Notes: generated by a model from the letters alone, not told the origin. A DNA stretch of 64,000 nucleotides from Avena insularis (GCA_023614405.1 CM042694.1:479295392-479359391); one strand, 5' to 3'. Shown: positions 46,101 through 58,067, counted from the first letter of the stretch. Made by a program: numbers and translations.

Positions 46101-48003
46101 TGTGCATCATTCATCATGGCATGCTTGTTGCTTATCGCATTTTACTTATATGATTGTGCACTTTATTTATGTTGGCCCTTGTTTGTTTGGTTCTTTTTTC
46201 GAATAGACGCCGAGCAGGAGAAATATCAGGAATCCCAGGAGTACTACCCAGATCCGTCTCTCGCTTCAACTGAGCTGCCAGGTAAGCACTACCACATACT
46301 TGCATACATATTGTACCTATTGCTGCTATCTTATTCTTGCATCATTGAGTCGCGCTTGCATTAAATTGAATCCCAAGTACTGCATAGCCTTTACTTTAAA
46401 CCCCACCGAGCTTGTTCCTCCATCCCATGAGCCCTTACTACAGGAGTTGTTTGAGCCATGCGAGTCGTAGAACAGCATGTGTAGGGTATGTGAGTGTCTG
46501 ATGGATACCGAGGTACCTAAACAACTTAACCTGAGTAGTAATGGGATAACTAATGAAAGAGGCACCGGTAGGCAATATCTGTTATTTGATTTTTATGTTC
46601 ACTTGTGTCTCGTAGAACCCCGAGTACTTGATACCTGTTCCTTGACTATCGCACTATCCGCATATGGGACCATGAATCCCCTTAGCGCTAGCTCGATTCA
46701 TTTCTTATTTCTTGGGGCCACAAAGTAGTTTGGGGCTTTATTACTATCCTGTACCTATTCCATGGTTTACTGCCTTATTTAAGATTGTGCGTAGAGCACC
46801 TGTACTATTTTGGATCATGGAATGTTTTCGCGATATCGACAAGCCCAGTCACACTTTCGGGTTTCCAGTCGTTTACAGCCATTGACACAAACCTTGGGTC
46901 CGTCTCGGAGTCGGCCAACTTCGTTGCGGGTAGCTTAATGGGGTGGCCCCCTAAAATATTTTTCGAATCCTGTGAATGCTTTGTCGTGAAAGCCTCGTTG
47001 GGTTTTGATTTGGTTTTTCTGAGGTCGATCGTGTGTGTGTTGCTATTTGTGCACCCCTCCAGGGTAAATCTTTCTAAAAGCCGTGTCCGCGGTTATGGAC
47101 GACTTGGAGCACAGTTTCTCGATCATAAACAAGTATAACTAAAGTACCTCTTTTAATCTGACTAAATACCTGACTAGTAAATAGTGCAATACTCATGGAA
47201 TGGTTAATAAAACTGCCAACGGATGGGTTGTTCATCCGCTTTCTCGTTGGTAAGCGAGAAGGGGGATGGATCTGTTGCTTTAAACTGTTATAACTGTTGT
47301 TTCTAATTAACGGACATCCGTCTATCATTGGTTAGGCGGATGGTTAGCGAGTATCTATAGACTTGTTAGTTATTATCTTTTGCTGCAATTGCGTCACCCC
47401 AGGTTATGTCCCCTTTAGAGGCATAAAGACTTGCTGAGTATCCCTAGGGTCTCACACAATAAATTGTTTGATTCAGATGAACAGGTGTATTCGCAAGATG
47501 GATACTGGGTGGAGGAGACATATGATGTTGGCAACGATCACTCGGTGTAGAGATTCCGGGAATGGGGATCCGCGAGATCTGTGGGCGGGATGTGCTTAGT
47601 TATGTGGCATCTTATGCCGATTTGCTTCTTGTCCATACTCGGATCTTGTTTCCCGCTTCCGCTTGATACTCTGATGTTTGATGTATGAGGAGATATCCTA
47701 CACTATTATCTCTATCTAGGATATTTGGATCTTGACGTATGGCGTTGCAATATTTCTATTTCTTTTAGATGGTATGGCTCTGAGAACTGTTGTAAGGTAG
47801 CTTGCATACATACTCACTTGTGTATGTATTTGATCTCTTGGCCTGTTGCCTACACCGCTCGCTCTTGTCCTGATGTTCTTGGAATTGGTTAGGACGGCCG
47901 ACGGGTCTACACGTGGGTGGCCCCTAGGCCCTCGCTGTACTATTTTAACCACTTTCGGTTCATCAAGTCTTGAACTTAGAGCGTAGGGTCTGAGGTTGTT
48001 ACA
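43148..48003 (+). mobile_element. 5' LTR of Tekay-like element, 4856 bp
   Basis: TGTAGCATCCCAT...GGTTGTTACA, unusually long. Order: AT-rich U3 with a TATA box at 44074, a GC-rich segment 44220-45640, then an AT-rich stretch with 'aaaatgccttttcttaattaattaataac' and a final part ending 'cttagagcgtagggtctgagg'. ORFs inside (44222-45387, 46053-47328) are not genes. Confidence 0.9.
44074..44084 (+). promoter_or_regulatory. TATA box of Tekay 5' LTR
   Basis: CTATATAAAAAATC lies at the end of the AT-rich U3-like part; the same CTATATAAAAAC is at 58993 in the 3' LTR. Followed by C/T-rich sequence and 'aaaccctaaa'. Position supports a promoter; activity untested. Confidence 0.55.
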
Positions 48004-48005
48004 AT

Positions 48006-48018
48006 TGGTATCAGAGCC
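48006..48018 (+). other. Primer-binding site, initiator tRNA-Met type
   Basis: TGGTATCAGAGCC follows the LTR end after two bases, the standard plant tRNA-iMet-complementary site. Confidence 0.9.
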
Positions 48019-48778
48019 ATCCCGCCCTTCAGGGTATCAGCCAAATGGTCGTTGTCAGTCTAGTAAATATTTTGGTAACTATGTATACTAGGGAAAAACA
48101 AAAACCATGAGAGTAGTACTGCTTCCATTTTAATTCTTACCCACCCACCCACCCATTCCTGGTAAGGAAGTGTAACGTTTTCAATCCTCTTCTAAAAATT
48201 CAAACTAGGATTCACGTGTTCTGGGTTCCGTAGTACCATAGGTTGTGTGTGTGTGTAATTCCTTGCCTATGTGTTGTATCCAACTTGTTGTCGCTATCTT
48301 CCTTTTGGTTATCAACTGTTGGTACATTCCATACCGACAGGCTTTTGTAAACCGACGCGATCTATCTGATTCGTTGTAAACCGACGTGATCTTTCTTACT
48401 CTTTGTTATCCGACGCTATCTTGTTTGGGGTGTTTGTTTTCCGTAGTTGCTATTCTTTAGGTTCATCTTAAAAAGGAAGAGAGTTGGGATATGTGTTTTA
48501 CTTATTCATGTGCGGAGTAATGATTTGAGTGCGGGATGGAGTCGCGACCATACCACTACTTTTATCATTCGCTCTTGTATATTGAATTGGTAGAGTTACT
48601 AATCTTGATTCGTTAAGTGGTTTTATGACATAGTGGTATTTTAATGCCGAAATTTGCAGAAATTTTTTCTTTGATAGCTTTGTGTACCACACTCCTTGTT
48701 CAGTCGTGTGCGATATGCTTAATATCTTCTAGGTGCTTTGAACTTTGTTAATATTTTAATATCATCCTAGTGATTTGT
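48019..48778 (+). other. Leader of Tekay-like element, left part
   Basis: Untranslated leader between PBS and gag, interrupted at 48779 by the inverted solo LTR and resumed at 53473. Contains CCCACCCACCCACCCA (about 48140) and repeated 'ccgacg.gatct.t' phrases. No ORF of note. Confidence 0.6.
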
Positions 48779-51700
48779 TGTAACAACCTTGGACCCTACG
48801 CTCTAAGTTCAAGCCTGGATGAACCGTATGGTTAAATAGTACAATGGGGCCAGGGCCTCCCACGCAGACCCGTCGGTCATCCTAACCACTTCCGAACATC
48901 GGGACAAGAGCGAGCCATGAGGCAATGCATTTAAGAGATCAAATACATACATAAGTGAGTATGTATGCAAGCTACCTTACAACAGTTCTCAGAGCCATAC
49001 CATCTAAAAGAAATAGAAATATTGCAACGCCACACGGCAAGATCCAAATATCCTAGATAGAGATAATAGTGTAGGAGAGCTCCTCATACATCAAACATCA
49101 GAGTATCAAGCGGAAGCGGGAAACAAGATCCAAGTACGGACAAGAAGCAGATCGGCATAAGATGCCACATAAGTAAGAACATCCCGCCCACAGATCTCTC
49201 GGATCCCCATCCCCGAAATCTCTACACCGAGTGATTGTTGCCACCATCATCTGTCTCCTCCACCCAGTATCCATCTTGCGAATACACCTGTTCAGCTGAA
49301 TCAAACAATTTATCATGTGAGACCCTAGGGGTACTCAGCAAGTCTTTATGCCTCTAAAGGGGACATATACCTGGGGTGACGCATTTGCAGCAAAAGATAA
49401 TAACTAACAAACCTATAGATACTCACTAACCATCCACCTAACCAATGATAGATGGATGTCCGTTAATTAGAAACAATAGTTATAACAGTATAAAGTAACA
49501 GATCCATCCACCTTCTCGCTTACCAACGAGAAAGCGGACGAACAACCCATCCGTTGGCAGATTTTAATAACCATTCCATGAGTATTGCACTATTTACTAC
49601 TCAGGTATTTAGTCAAATTAAAAACGGTACTTTAGTTATACTTGTCTATGATCGAGAAACTGTGCTCCAAGTCATCCATAACCGCGGACACGACTTTTAG
49701 AAAGATTTACCCTGTAGGGGTGCACAAATAGCAACACACACACGATCGACCTCGGAAAAACCAAATCAAAACCCAACGAGGCTTTCACGACAAAGCAATC
49801 ACAGGATTCTTAAAATATTTGAGGGGGCCACCCCAATAAGCTACCCGCAACAAAGTTGGCCGGCTTCGAGACGGACGTTCAGAAACGACTAGGAACCCGA
49901 AAATGTGACTGGGCTTATCGATACCGCGAAATTGTGCCGCGATCCCTAAACAGTACAGGTGCTCCACGCACAATCTTAAATAAAGAAGTAAAGCATGGCA
50001 TAACTACAGGATAGTAATAAAGCCCCAAACTACTTTGTGGCCCCAAGAAATAAAGTACGAATCAAGCTCTGGCAAATGGGGATTCATAGAGTCTCCCGTA
50101 TGTGGATAGTGTGAATAGTCAAGGAACAGGAATCAAGTACTCGGGGTCCTACTGGACACAAGTGGGCATAAAAAACAAATGACAGATATTGCCCTCTGGT
50201 GCCTCTTTCATTATTTATCCCATTACTACTCAGGTTCAGTTGTTTAGGTACCTCGTTATCCATCAGACACTCACATACCCTACACATGATGTTCTACGAC
50301 TCGCATGGATCAAACAACTCATGTAGTAATGGCTCATGGGATAGAGGAACAAGCTTCGGTGGGGTTTAAAAGTAAAAGCTATGCAATATTGGGGATTCAA
50401 TTTGATGCAAGAATGTGGTAGAGGCAATTGGTACTATATGTATGCAAGAATGAGATAGAGGCAATTGGTACTATATGTATGCAAGCATGTGGTAGTGCTT
50501 GCCTGACAGCTCAGTTGAAGCGAGGGATGGATCTGGGTAGTACTCCTGGGATTCCTGATATTTCCCCTTCTCGGTGTCTATTCGAAAGAAGAAGCAAACA
50601 AACAAGGGCCAACATAAATAAAGTGCACAACCATATAAATAAAATGCATCAAGCAAACAAGCATGCCATGATGAATGATGCACAATTTACATGGCAATAA
50701 AGTAGCATGGCAAGGGTGAGGTGTGGGGACAAGAATAAATCATTTTATTAATTATTTGGTCAAGTTTTATTTCCAAAAACAGTTCTGATTTTTATTAATG
50801 ACATAATGCATGCTCCAATTCATATCATGGAATGCATAGTTAGAACGGGCTCGTCGCGTTGATCGATTTAGACATATTATTTGTCAAATTTGGAGTTATA
50901 GAATTAAAGTTATTAATTAATTAAGAAAAGGCATTTTTATTGCAATTAAACAATTTCGAAAATTTTAATTAGCCAAACATTATTTTGGATGGCAGATTTG
51001 AATTCCTCACAGTTTTCTGATTCGAAAACATATATCATTTGTAGTATTTGAATTTATTAATAAAAAGTTATTAATTTCTGGATAATAAAACATATTAAAC
51101 ATTTTCAGGAATTATTTTTATTAAAAGAAAAAGGATCTGGGACTTTTGTCACCGGCTCAGACTTACCCAGGGTGACCAAACGCGGCTGGTCGAGGCGGGC
51201 CACCTGCGTGCGCGTCCAGCCCGGACGCGACACGTGGGCGAGCCGAGGAGGGCGGGAGGAGGCGGGAAAAGCACAGGGGCTTATGCGCAAAAATTCACCG
51301 CGAGGCTGACGGAACTGAATCTGGGATCTGGGATCTGGGAATTTGGCAGAAATTCGGCCCGCGTTCGAATGAAGATGACGGCGAATCTAGCGGGATTTTG
51401 AAGGTGCCGTAAAAACGAAAGTTGTAGATCTCGCACAGATCTACAACTTTGCGGAAGGAAGATTTTCCAAAGGAACAACTTACGCGACAATGTAGAGGGA
51501 ACAACAGAGGGGATTCAGGTTGAAACGGAAAATTTCAGAAAAATGGAGATTTCGTCTCCAGTTCCGCAGATGATATCTTCGCCTATAGAGATCCAAATCA
51601 AGCGCCGTTTGATTCTGGAGGTAGGGGAGATGTAGGGCTACGACTTAGGTGTTTGGGGATTTCGCGGAGGAGGTCTGCAGCATCAGGAAAATCATGAAGA

Positions 51701-53472
51701 ACAGAGGGTTCTGCAGATTAACCGACGGACCGGTTCAGAGACAGAGATCGAGATGATCTTCTCTCGATGATTCCGAGCAAACTAGAGCGAGATAACGAAC
51801 ATGGTTTGATCCTGGAGGTAGCTGGTTCATCCCTCTACGCGTAGATCTATGGGTTGGCGTCGAGAACACAGTGGGGCGGTTAGAAGAGGGGAGGGAACCG
51901 GAGTCTGCGTCGCTGTTGTTGCTGCTAGGCGCCTTGCAGCTATTGTCTTGGCGTCTTGGCGTGGTATCGGCGCGTCTTGTGGCAGGGAAAGCGAGGCAGG
52001 GAAGAGAGGGAGGGGAAGCTCACCGAAAAGTGGTCGGCGTTGTGGTGGCCGGCCGGGAGACGACGGTGGCGAGGGCGGTGGAGTGAACGCGGCTCGGCGA
52101 CGATGAACGCGGCCGGTGGCGAGCGTCCCGGGCAGCAGAGCGGCCTGGCGTGTTTTGCTTGCAGAGGGGGAAGGTGCCCTCCCGCTGTCGCCCTGGGGAA
52201 GGTTGGGGTAGGGGAGAAGAGCTGGCACGCTGCAGCTGCTATATGCGCAGTGAGGAGAGGGGACACGGGATCGGCGTGCAGCGCCGGCCTGTTGTGTTGG
52301 GTGCCGTCGGGAGGGAACGGGATGGTCTGGTGCAACCAAGAGGGGCAAGGCTCGGCTGGTTAGGTGGTTTTGGGCTGGTTTTTCTTAGGCTAGCTGGTTT
52401 GGCTAGGCAAGGATGAAAGAGGATTAGTCTAGAGATGAGAGAGAGATTAGGGTTAGGCTAGAGATTAGAGAAAAAGGTGCTCATGATTCCATGTGAGGAA
52501 GGGGAGGTTTTATTATTCCATGCTTAGAGAGAACTTGTTAAAGCATGTGGTAAATACACATGTATGTGGGGTGTCGAGGGTGGCGGCAAGTGAGGTTAGG
52601 GTGTAGGATGAAAGGGAGGATCTAGGGTAGATGCTTCATTGATAAAATCACAAGCTTGCAAGAGAGTTCAAGAAAAGCTACACCTTCATAAATTCAAATA
52701 GAAGAAAAAGAAATAAATGGGAAGGAGGTGTTGCATGGGCCATGCAAAGCAAGGAAATGCCACAATTACTAGATGTGAGAACAACTGATAGCCTATGGGC
52801 ATTTATCCTCACATGCCTCAAAATATTGAATTAAGGCCAAACCAAAATGGAATAGAGTAGGTGTTCCATGTGGAGTAGATGGAATATGCTCACATTTGAA
52901 TGGACATGCTAGTGTGTGTGTCCCACTAGATGCATAAATAGCCTCATTATATTCCAACTTGAGCATACATTCAAAAACAAACCATATGGAAGCTTGATAA
53001 TGATTTCCACTCACATAGCATGCAAGGTGGCCATGTAGCTCTCCATATATCAATAATGTGAAAACAACATGATATCTATATGGGAGCATGTGGAAGTAGA
53101 AGTGGACCCATCTTAATATATGTGAGCTAGACAAGAGCCAAAAGAATTGCAAAAACCCACATATAGTTTGGTTGGTGGGATTATGGGGTGGTGACAAAGA
53201 AAGGTGGTGGAGTTAATAAAAGATATGCCCCCAACTCAACTTGGGCATCAAACAATTCATCAAGAAGCAAATACATTTGATTAAGAAGCAAATACAATTA
53301 ATAATGCATATGAGACAAGAACCAGAGAAAAGGGTTTTATATGATGCTCAAATGCAAGGTGGCATGATGACATGAGCATGATATAATTATGATGCAACAA
53401 AAATATGTAGGAAGTAGCATTTTATTATTAGACCATGTAGCATTACAGATGTTAGACAGATGGGATGCTACA
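48779..53472 (-). mobile_element. Inverted solo LTR of the same Tekay family, 4694 bp
   Basis: On the minus strand it runs TGTAGCATCCCATCTG...AAGGTTGTTACA. Perfect 5-bp TSD TTTGT at 48774-48778 and 53473-53477. Outer portions align with both Tekay LTRs in reverse complement; the central GC-rich part (51130-52350) is different, so it belongs to another subfamily. No internal domain, hence a solo LTR. ORFs such as 51827-52363 lie in its GC-rich part. Confidence 0.92.
51418..51450. repeat. Perfect 14-bp inverted repeat
   Basis: AAAGTTGTAGATCT, loop CGCAC, then AGATCTACAACTTT. A perfect foldback inside the GC-rich part of the solo LTR. The word AAAGTTGTAGA also occurs singly in the two main LTRs (about 45191 and 60114). 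Confidence 0.9.
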
Positions 53473-53571
53473 TTTGTATCCTTTAATCTTGGTTAATTCC
53501 ATTTTGGTACTATTTTGGATTATTATTATTCTCCATTATGGTACTGACTTGTGTTTTATATCAATCACAGG

Positions 53572-54975
53572 ATGGCACCACCACGCCGTTTTGAGGAGGA
53601 CATACCACCTGAACTGGGGGCTGCGTTGGCAAGTATTGCTAATGCCTTGGGAGCAATGCAGCAGAACCAGCAACGCTTTGAAGAGAGTGTCAGGAGGAAT
53701 GAGTCTGTTCCGCTACCTCCACCTCCCAAGAGAGGAGACATCAAAAGTTTTCTGAAGTTCAACCCGCACCACTTTGAGGTGTCTGATCAGCCACTGGACG
53801 CTGATGATTGGCTGCATGAGATGTCAAGGTTGCTGATGACTGCTGATGTTCCTGAGCAAGAATGGGTAAAATGTGCCACTCACCTTTTGAAGGGAGACAC
53901 AACTCTATGGTGGGAGAATTACCTGAAGGCAAACCACTCTAGTTTTCAGCCTACTTGGGAGCAGTTCACTGGGGCTTTCAAAGAGCAATATCTGTCAGAA
54001 ATTGTCATGGAAAGGATGAAGGAAGTGTTTCTGAACCTCAAGCAGGGCAATGACAATGTCAATACTTATATCAGAAACTTCATGAATCTTTCTCGGTATG
54101 TTGGCGATGAGATCTCTGATGACAAGAAGAAGAAAAAGAGGTTCAGGCAAGGGCTCAATGCATCTATCAAGTATGCAATCACTCATGCAAGGCCAGGGTC
54201 TTTTCTAGAACTCCAACATACAGTTCTACATGAGGAAGCAAGTTGGCAAGTGTTTGAGGAGTCCAAGAAACACAGCCGTGATGCATCAAGCTCTTCAGCT
54301 ATGACAACTCCTTCTAAGCGCCGTGTGTGGGTTCCTAATACCACACCGCCGCTCCCGGCTCCACCAAGACCTTCAAGCTACACGGCAAGACCACCAAACT
54401 CCTTCACCGCAACTCCTAGGGGCTACAACCACAACTACCCTGGAGAGCCTGGCGGAGTCCCTGGCTACGCTGCTCCACGTCCACCTGGTGCTTGCTACAC
54501 TTGTGGGAACACTGGGCATCAACACTGGAGTTGTCCCATGAACAACAAAGCTCTTCCCCCACCACCTCCAAGACCTGCAGCAAGTTCTTCTATGGTTCGT
54601 GCACCTCCACCTCGGGCTCTCAACATCAACACCAAGCCCGGGTCTACTGTTGCTCGTGCCAACTGTGTCAACGTTGCTCAAGCTGAGCATGCACATGGAG
54701 TTGTGATGGGTACGCTTCCCGTTAACTCAGTTCCTGCACAAGTTTTGTTTGATTCTGGTGCATCGCATTCTTTTGTTTCTCACAAGTTTGCAAATGAGCA
54801 TGAGCTAATTATAGACCAACTGGATAAAAATTTAATGGTTCTTTCTCCTGGGGCAAGAATGCTATCTACCAAGATTAGTCATGGCAATCAAATTCTAATT
54901 GGTGGTTCTTCATTTCTGGCTTCCTTAATCATTCTCGGCAACTCTGACATTGATGTCATCTTGGGCATGGATTAG
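53572..54975 (+). CDS. Gag-protease region of Tekay-like element
   Basis: ATG at 53572, directly after a short leader; the preceding in-frame codons are leader. Gag residues: a D/E-rich start, an LDADDWLHEMSRLL and WWENYLKA capsid-like region (about 85-130), a KKKKKRFRQGL segment, a proline-rich linker, and a zinc knuckle C-x2-C-x4-H-x4-C (CYTCGNTGHQHWSC) from residue 308. The aspartic protease motif DSGASHSFV begins at residue 394. Gag packages RNA; protease cleaves the polyprotein. The frame stays open for 467 codons and ends with TAG at 54973-54975, where the family has a tryptophan (GMD-W-L), so the stop is a lesion (TGG to TAG) and not the natural gag end. Confidence 0.9.
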   Translation: MAPPRRFEEDIPPELGAALASIANALGAMQQNQQRFEESVRRNESVPLPPPPKRGDIKSFLKFNPHHFEVSDQPLDADDWLHEMSRLLMTADVPEQEWVKCATHLLKGDTTLWWENYLKANHSSFQPTWEQFTGAFKEQYLSEIVMERMKEVFLNLKQGNDNVNTYIRNFMNLSRYVGDEISDDKKKKKRFRQGLNASIKYAITHARPGSFLELQHTVLHEEASWQVFEESKKHSRDASSSSAMTTPSKRRVWVPNTTPPLPAPPRPSSYTARPPNSFTATPRGYNHNYPGEPGGVPGYAAPRPPGACYTCGNTGHQHWSCPMNNKALPPPPPRPAASSSMVRAPPPRALNINTKPGSTVARANCVNVAQAEHAHGVVMGTLPVNSVPAQVLFDSGASHSFVSHKFANEHELIIDQLDKNLMVLSPGARMLSTKISHGNQILIGGSSFLASLIILGNSDIDVILGMD

Positions 54976-55824
54976 TTAACGGCAAATGCAGCTATGGTTG
55001 ATTGTGCTGAACGCTCGGTTTCTCTAAAAATTCCTGAAGGCCACATAGTCTATTCTCCAAGTCTGACTCCTACAATTCAGCTTTTCTCTTTGGCGGCTCT
55101 GAATGATGATGCTATGGAGGCTATTCAGAGTATTCTGGTGGTCTGTGAGTACCCAGATGTTTTTCCTGAAGAGTTGCCAGGTATGCCTCCTGATCGAGAG
55201 GTCGAGTTTGTGACTGAGCTTGAACCTGGAACCGCTCCTATCTCCAAGCGGCCTTATAAAATGGGTCCTGCTGAGTTGGCTGAACTCAAACGCCAGCTTG
55301 ATGAACAAGAGAAGTTGGGTTTCATTCAGCACAACACTTCTTCTTGGGGTAGCCCAACCATCTTTGTGAAGAAGCGAGACAAGACTGATAGACTTTGTGT
55401 TGACTATCGGGCTCTCAATGCTAAAACCATCAAGAATAAATATCCCCTTCCGCGGATTAATGATCTCTTTGATCAGCTAGCTCGAGCCGTGGTATTCTCT
55501 AAGCTTGACTTGAGAAGTGGGTATCATCAAATCAAGATTCGCAAGGAAGATGTTCCCAAAACAGCTTTCACCACCTGCTACGGCCTGTATGAGTACACGG
55601 TCATGTCTTTCGGTCTCACCAATGCACCTGCCACCTTCTCGAGGCTTATGAACTCGGTTTTCATGGAGTATCTTGATAAGTTTGTCGTGGTCTATCTGGA
55701 TGACATTCTAGTCTATTCTAAGTCAAAGGAAGAACATGAAGAACACCTTTGGTTTGTCTTAAACAAGCTTCGTGAGAACCGCTTGTATGCAAAGTTCTCC
55801 AAGTGTGAATTTTGGCTTCCCTAA
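54976..55824 (+). pseudogene. Reverse transcriptase region of Tekay-like pol
   Basis: In frame with gag-protease across the TAG. Landmarks: [21 protein letters not shown] region, [59 protein letters not shown] and the catalytic YLDD at 55693-55704. The segment is terminated by TAA at 55822-55824 after CEFWLP, where translation of the family continues into a VTYLGHV block. Confidence 0.9.
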
Positions 55825-56580
55825 GTCACCTATCTTGGTCACGTCATCTCTGCCAAGGGCATTGCCGTTAACCCAGAAACTGTTCGGACAATTGTTGAGT
55901 GGCTTCCACTCGAAAATGTCAAAGAAGTCCGGAGTTTCCTTGGTTTGGCTAGTTACTACCATCGCTTCGTTCAGAACTTCTCGAAGATTGCGAAGCCTCT
56001 TACCGATCTCCTCAAGAAAGGCAAGAAATACCTTTGGTCTCCTACATGTCAAGCAAGCTTTGAAACCCTCAAAGAGAAGCTCACTTCCACACCAGTCTTG
56101 ATTCCTCCAGATACATCAAAGCCTTTCCAGATATTCTGTGATGCCTCATTGCAAGGATTGGGTGTGGTCCTCATGCAAGAAAAACAAGTTCTTGCTTATG
56201 CCTCTCGACAGTTGAAGACGCATGAGATCAACTATCCTACACATGACCTCGAACTCGCGGCAGTTGTCTTTGCTTTGAAAGTATGGAGGCACTACTTGCT
56301 TGGCAACCGTTGTGAGATCTTTTCTGATCACAAGAGTCTGAAGTATATCTTCACACAACCGGAACTCAACCTTCGTCAGAGGAGGTGGATTGAAGCAATT
56401 AATGATTTCGATCTGACAATCAACTACACTCCTGGCAAAGCTAATGTGATGGCCGATGCTCTCAGCCAAAAAGCTTATGTCAACAACCTCATGGTGGAAG
56501 AACAACAACCTCTCTTGTGCGAGGAATTCCGTCAACTCAACCTCGAGCTTGTACCCCTGGCTATCTTGCCAACTTGGTAG
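55825..56580 (+). pseudogene. RT connection and RNase H of Tekay-like pol
   Basis: In frame with the upstream region past the [27 protein letters not shown], then RNase H landmarks [44 protein letters not shown] and NVMADALSQ. The frame shifts near 56549 (loss of one base in a run of C) and again near 56602, producing the artificial end LPTW. Confidence 0.85.
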
Positions 56581-57298
56581 CTACTCCTACCTTGGAAGAA
56601 AAATTCGCTCAGCTCAGCTTGATGATCCTTTCTACAAACAGTTCGCCATCAGGTCTCAGAATCCTAAGTATGAGTCTTACCACTTGGATGATCAGGGCAC
56701 TCTTTTCTATGATCATCGGATGATTGTTCCAGAACTTCCCGGCTTAAGAGAGCAAGTACTCAAGGAAGCTCATGATTCTCTTCTTTCTATCCACCCTGGC
56801 AGCACAAAGATGTACATGGACCTGAAAACACAGTATTGGTGGCCTGGATTGAAACATGACTGTGCCAAGTATGTCTCAGAGTGTGATGTCTGCCGCAAAG
56901 TGAAAGCTGTCCGTCAAAAACCTTCTGGTCTTCTTCAACCATTGAAGCCTCCGGAATGGAAATGGGAGAAAGTAGAGATGGACTTCATAACTGGGTTTCC
57001 AAGGTCGCAGAAGGGCAACAATGCAATCTTTGTTGTCATCGACAGGCTTTCTAAAGTGGCTCACTTCTTTCCCGTCAAGGAAACAATTTCTGCAATTCAG
57101 TTGGCTGAGCTTTATATTAACAGAATTGTATCTCTGTATGGGGTTCCTCTTGAGATCAGCTCAGACCGTGGAAGCATCTTCACTTCCAAGTTCTAGGGAA
57201 GTTTCCAAAATGCTTTGGGAACAAAGTTGAACTTTAGCACAGCATACCACCCTCAGTCGCAAGGACAAGTTGAAAGGATCAATTAGATTCTAGAAGAT
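56581..57298 (+). pseudogene. Integrase N-terminal and core region of Tekay-like pol
   Basis: Open in frame 2 to 57196: H-x-H...C-x2-C zinc-binding segment (HDSLLSIHPG, then CDVCRKVK), core D in VEMDFITGFP and D in ISSDRGS. A TAG at 57194-57196 replaces a tryptophan-like position (SKF-stop), the core glutamate is in GQVER near 57265, and another TAG at about 57284 replaces glutamine in ERIN-stop-ILED. Confidence 0.85.
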
Positions 57299-58030
57299 AT
57301 GCTCCATGCTTGCGTCATCTCTTTCGGCATGAAGTGGGAAGAATGCCTTCCTTATGCTGAATTCTCTTACAACAACAACTTCCAGAAGAGTCTAAAGATG
57401 GCACCATTTGAGGTTCTATATGGCCGCAAATGTAGAATTTTGATTGGTTGGTCGGGCACAGGTGAAAGAACATTGTTTGGCCCCGACATTGTAACTCAAG
57501 CGGAGGAGAAGGTTCACATCATTCTCGAAAACTTGAAGGTTGTTCAAAGTCGCCAGAAGAGAAACTATGACAGAAAGCACATGGACATGGAGTATGTCCC
57601 TGGTGATCTCGTTTACCTTCGTGTCACTCCCATGAGAGGCACGCACCGGTTTGGTATCAAAGGAAAGCTGGCTCCTAGATACATCGGTCCCTTCAAAGTT
57701 CATGGAAGAAGAGGAGAAGTTGCTTATGCTCTTGAGCTCCCTGAAAAACTCAAGGTCCATGATGTTTTCCATATCTCTCAACTCAAGAAGTGCTTCAAGG
57801 ATCCCGGTAGGACCGTGGACCATGAGCTCATCAATCTCCAAGAAGATCTGTCTTATCAAGAACACCCCACAAAAATCCTAGAAGTCGCAGATAGAAAGAC
57901 TCGCAACAAGTCTATAAAGTTCTGCAAGGTGTAGTGGTCGCACCATTCCATTGATGAAGCCACTTGGGAACGCGAGGATGAGCTCCGTGCCAAGTATCCT
58001 ACCCTCTTCGTGTCTTCTTCTTCTTCCTAG
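57299..58030 (+). pseudogene. Integrase C-terminus and chromodomain of Tekay-like pol
   Basis: Open from 57299 to 57934: LPYAEFSYNNNFQ, APFEVLYGRKCR, GDLVYLRVTP, KLAPRYIGPF and VFHISQLKKC. After a TAG at 57932-57934 (CKV-stop-WSHH, glutamine in the family) the frame continues with HSIDEATWEREDELRAKYP, the C-terminal part of a chromodomain, ending at a natural-looking TAG at 58028-58030. Chromodomains target integration to marked chromatin. The domain assignment supports the chromovirus call. Confidence 0.85.
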
Positions 58031-58054
58031 AATCTCGGGGCGAGATTCCTGTTT

Positions 58055-58067
58055 AGTGAGGGAGAGT
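58055..58067 (+). other. Polypurine tract of Tekay-like element
   Basis: AGTGAGGGAGAGT directly before the 3' LTR start TGTAGCATCCC. Confidence 0.8.

Noticed and set aside
48006..48018. Possible tRNA fragment
   Set aside because: It is the retrotransposon primer-binding site; no cloverleaf surrounds it.
51827..52416. ORFs up to 173 codons in the inverted solo LTR
   Set aside because: GC-rich LTR sequence with overlapping frames on both strands; no domain.
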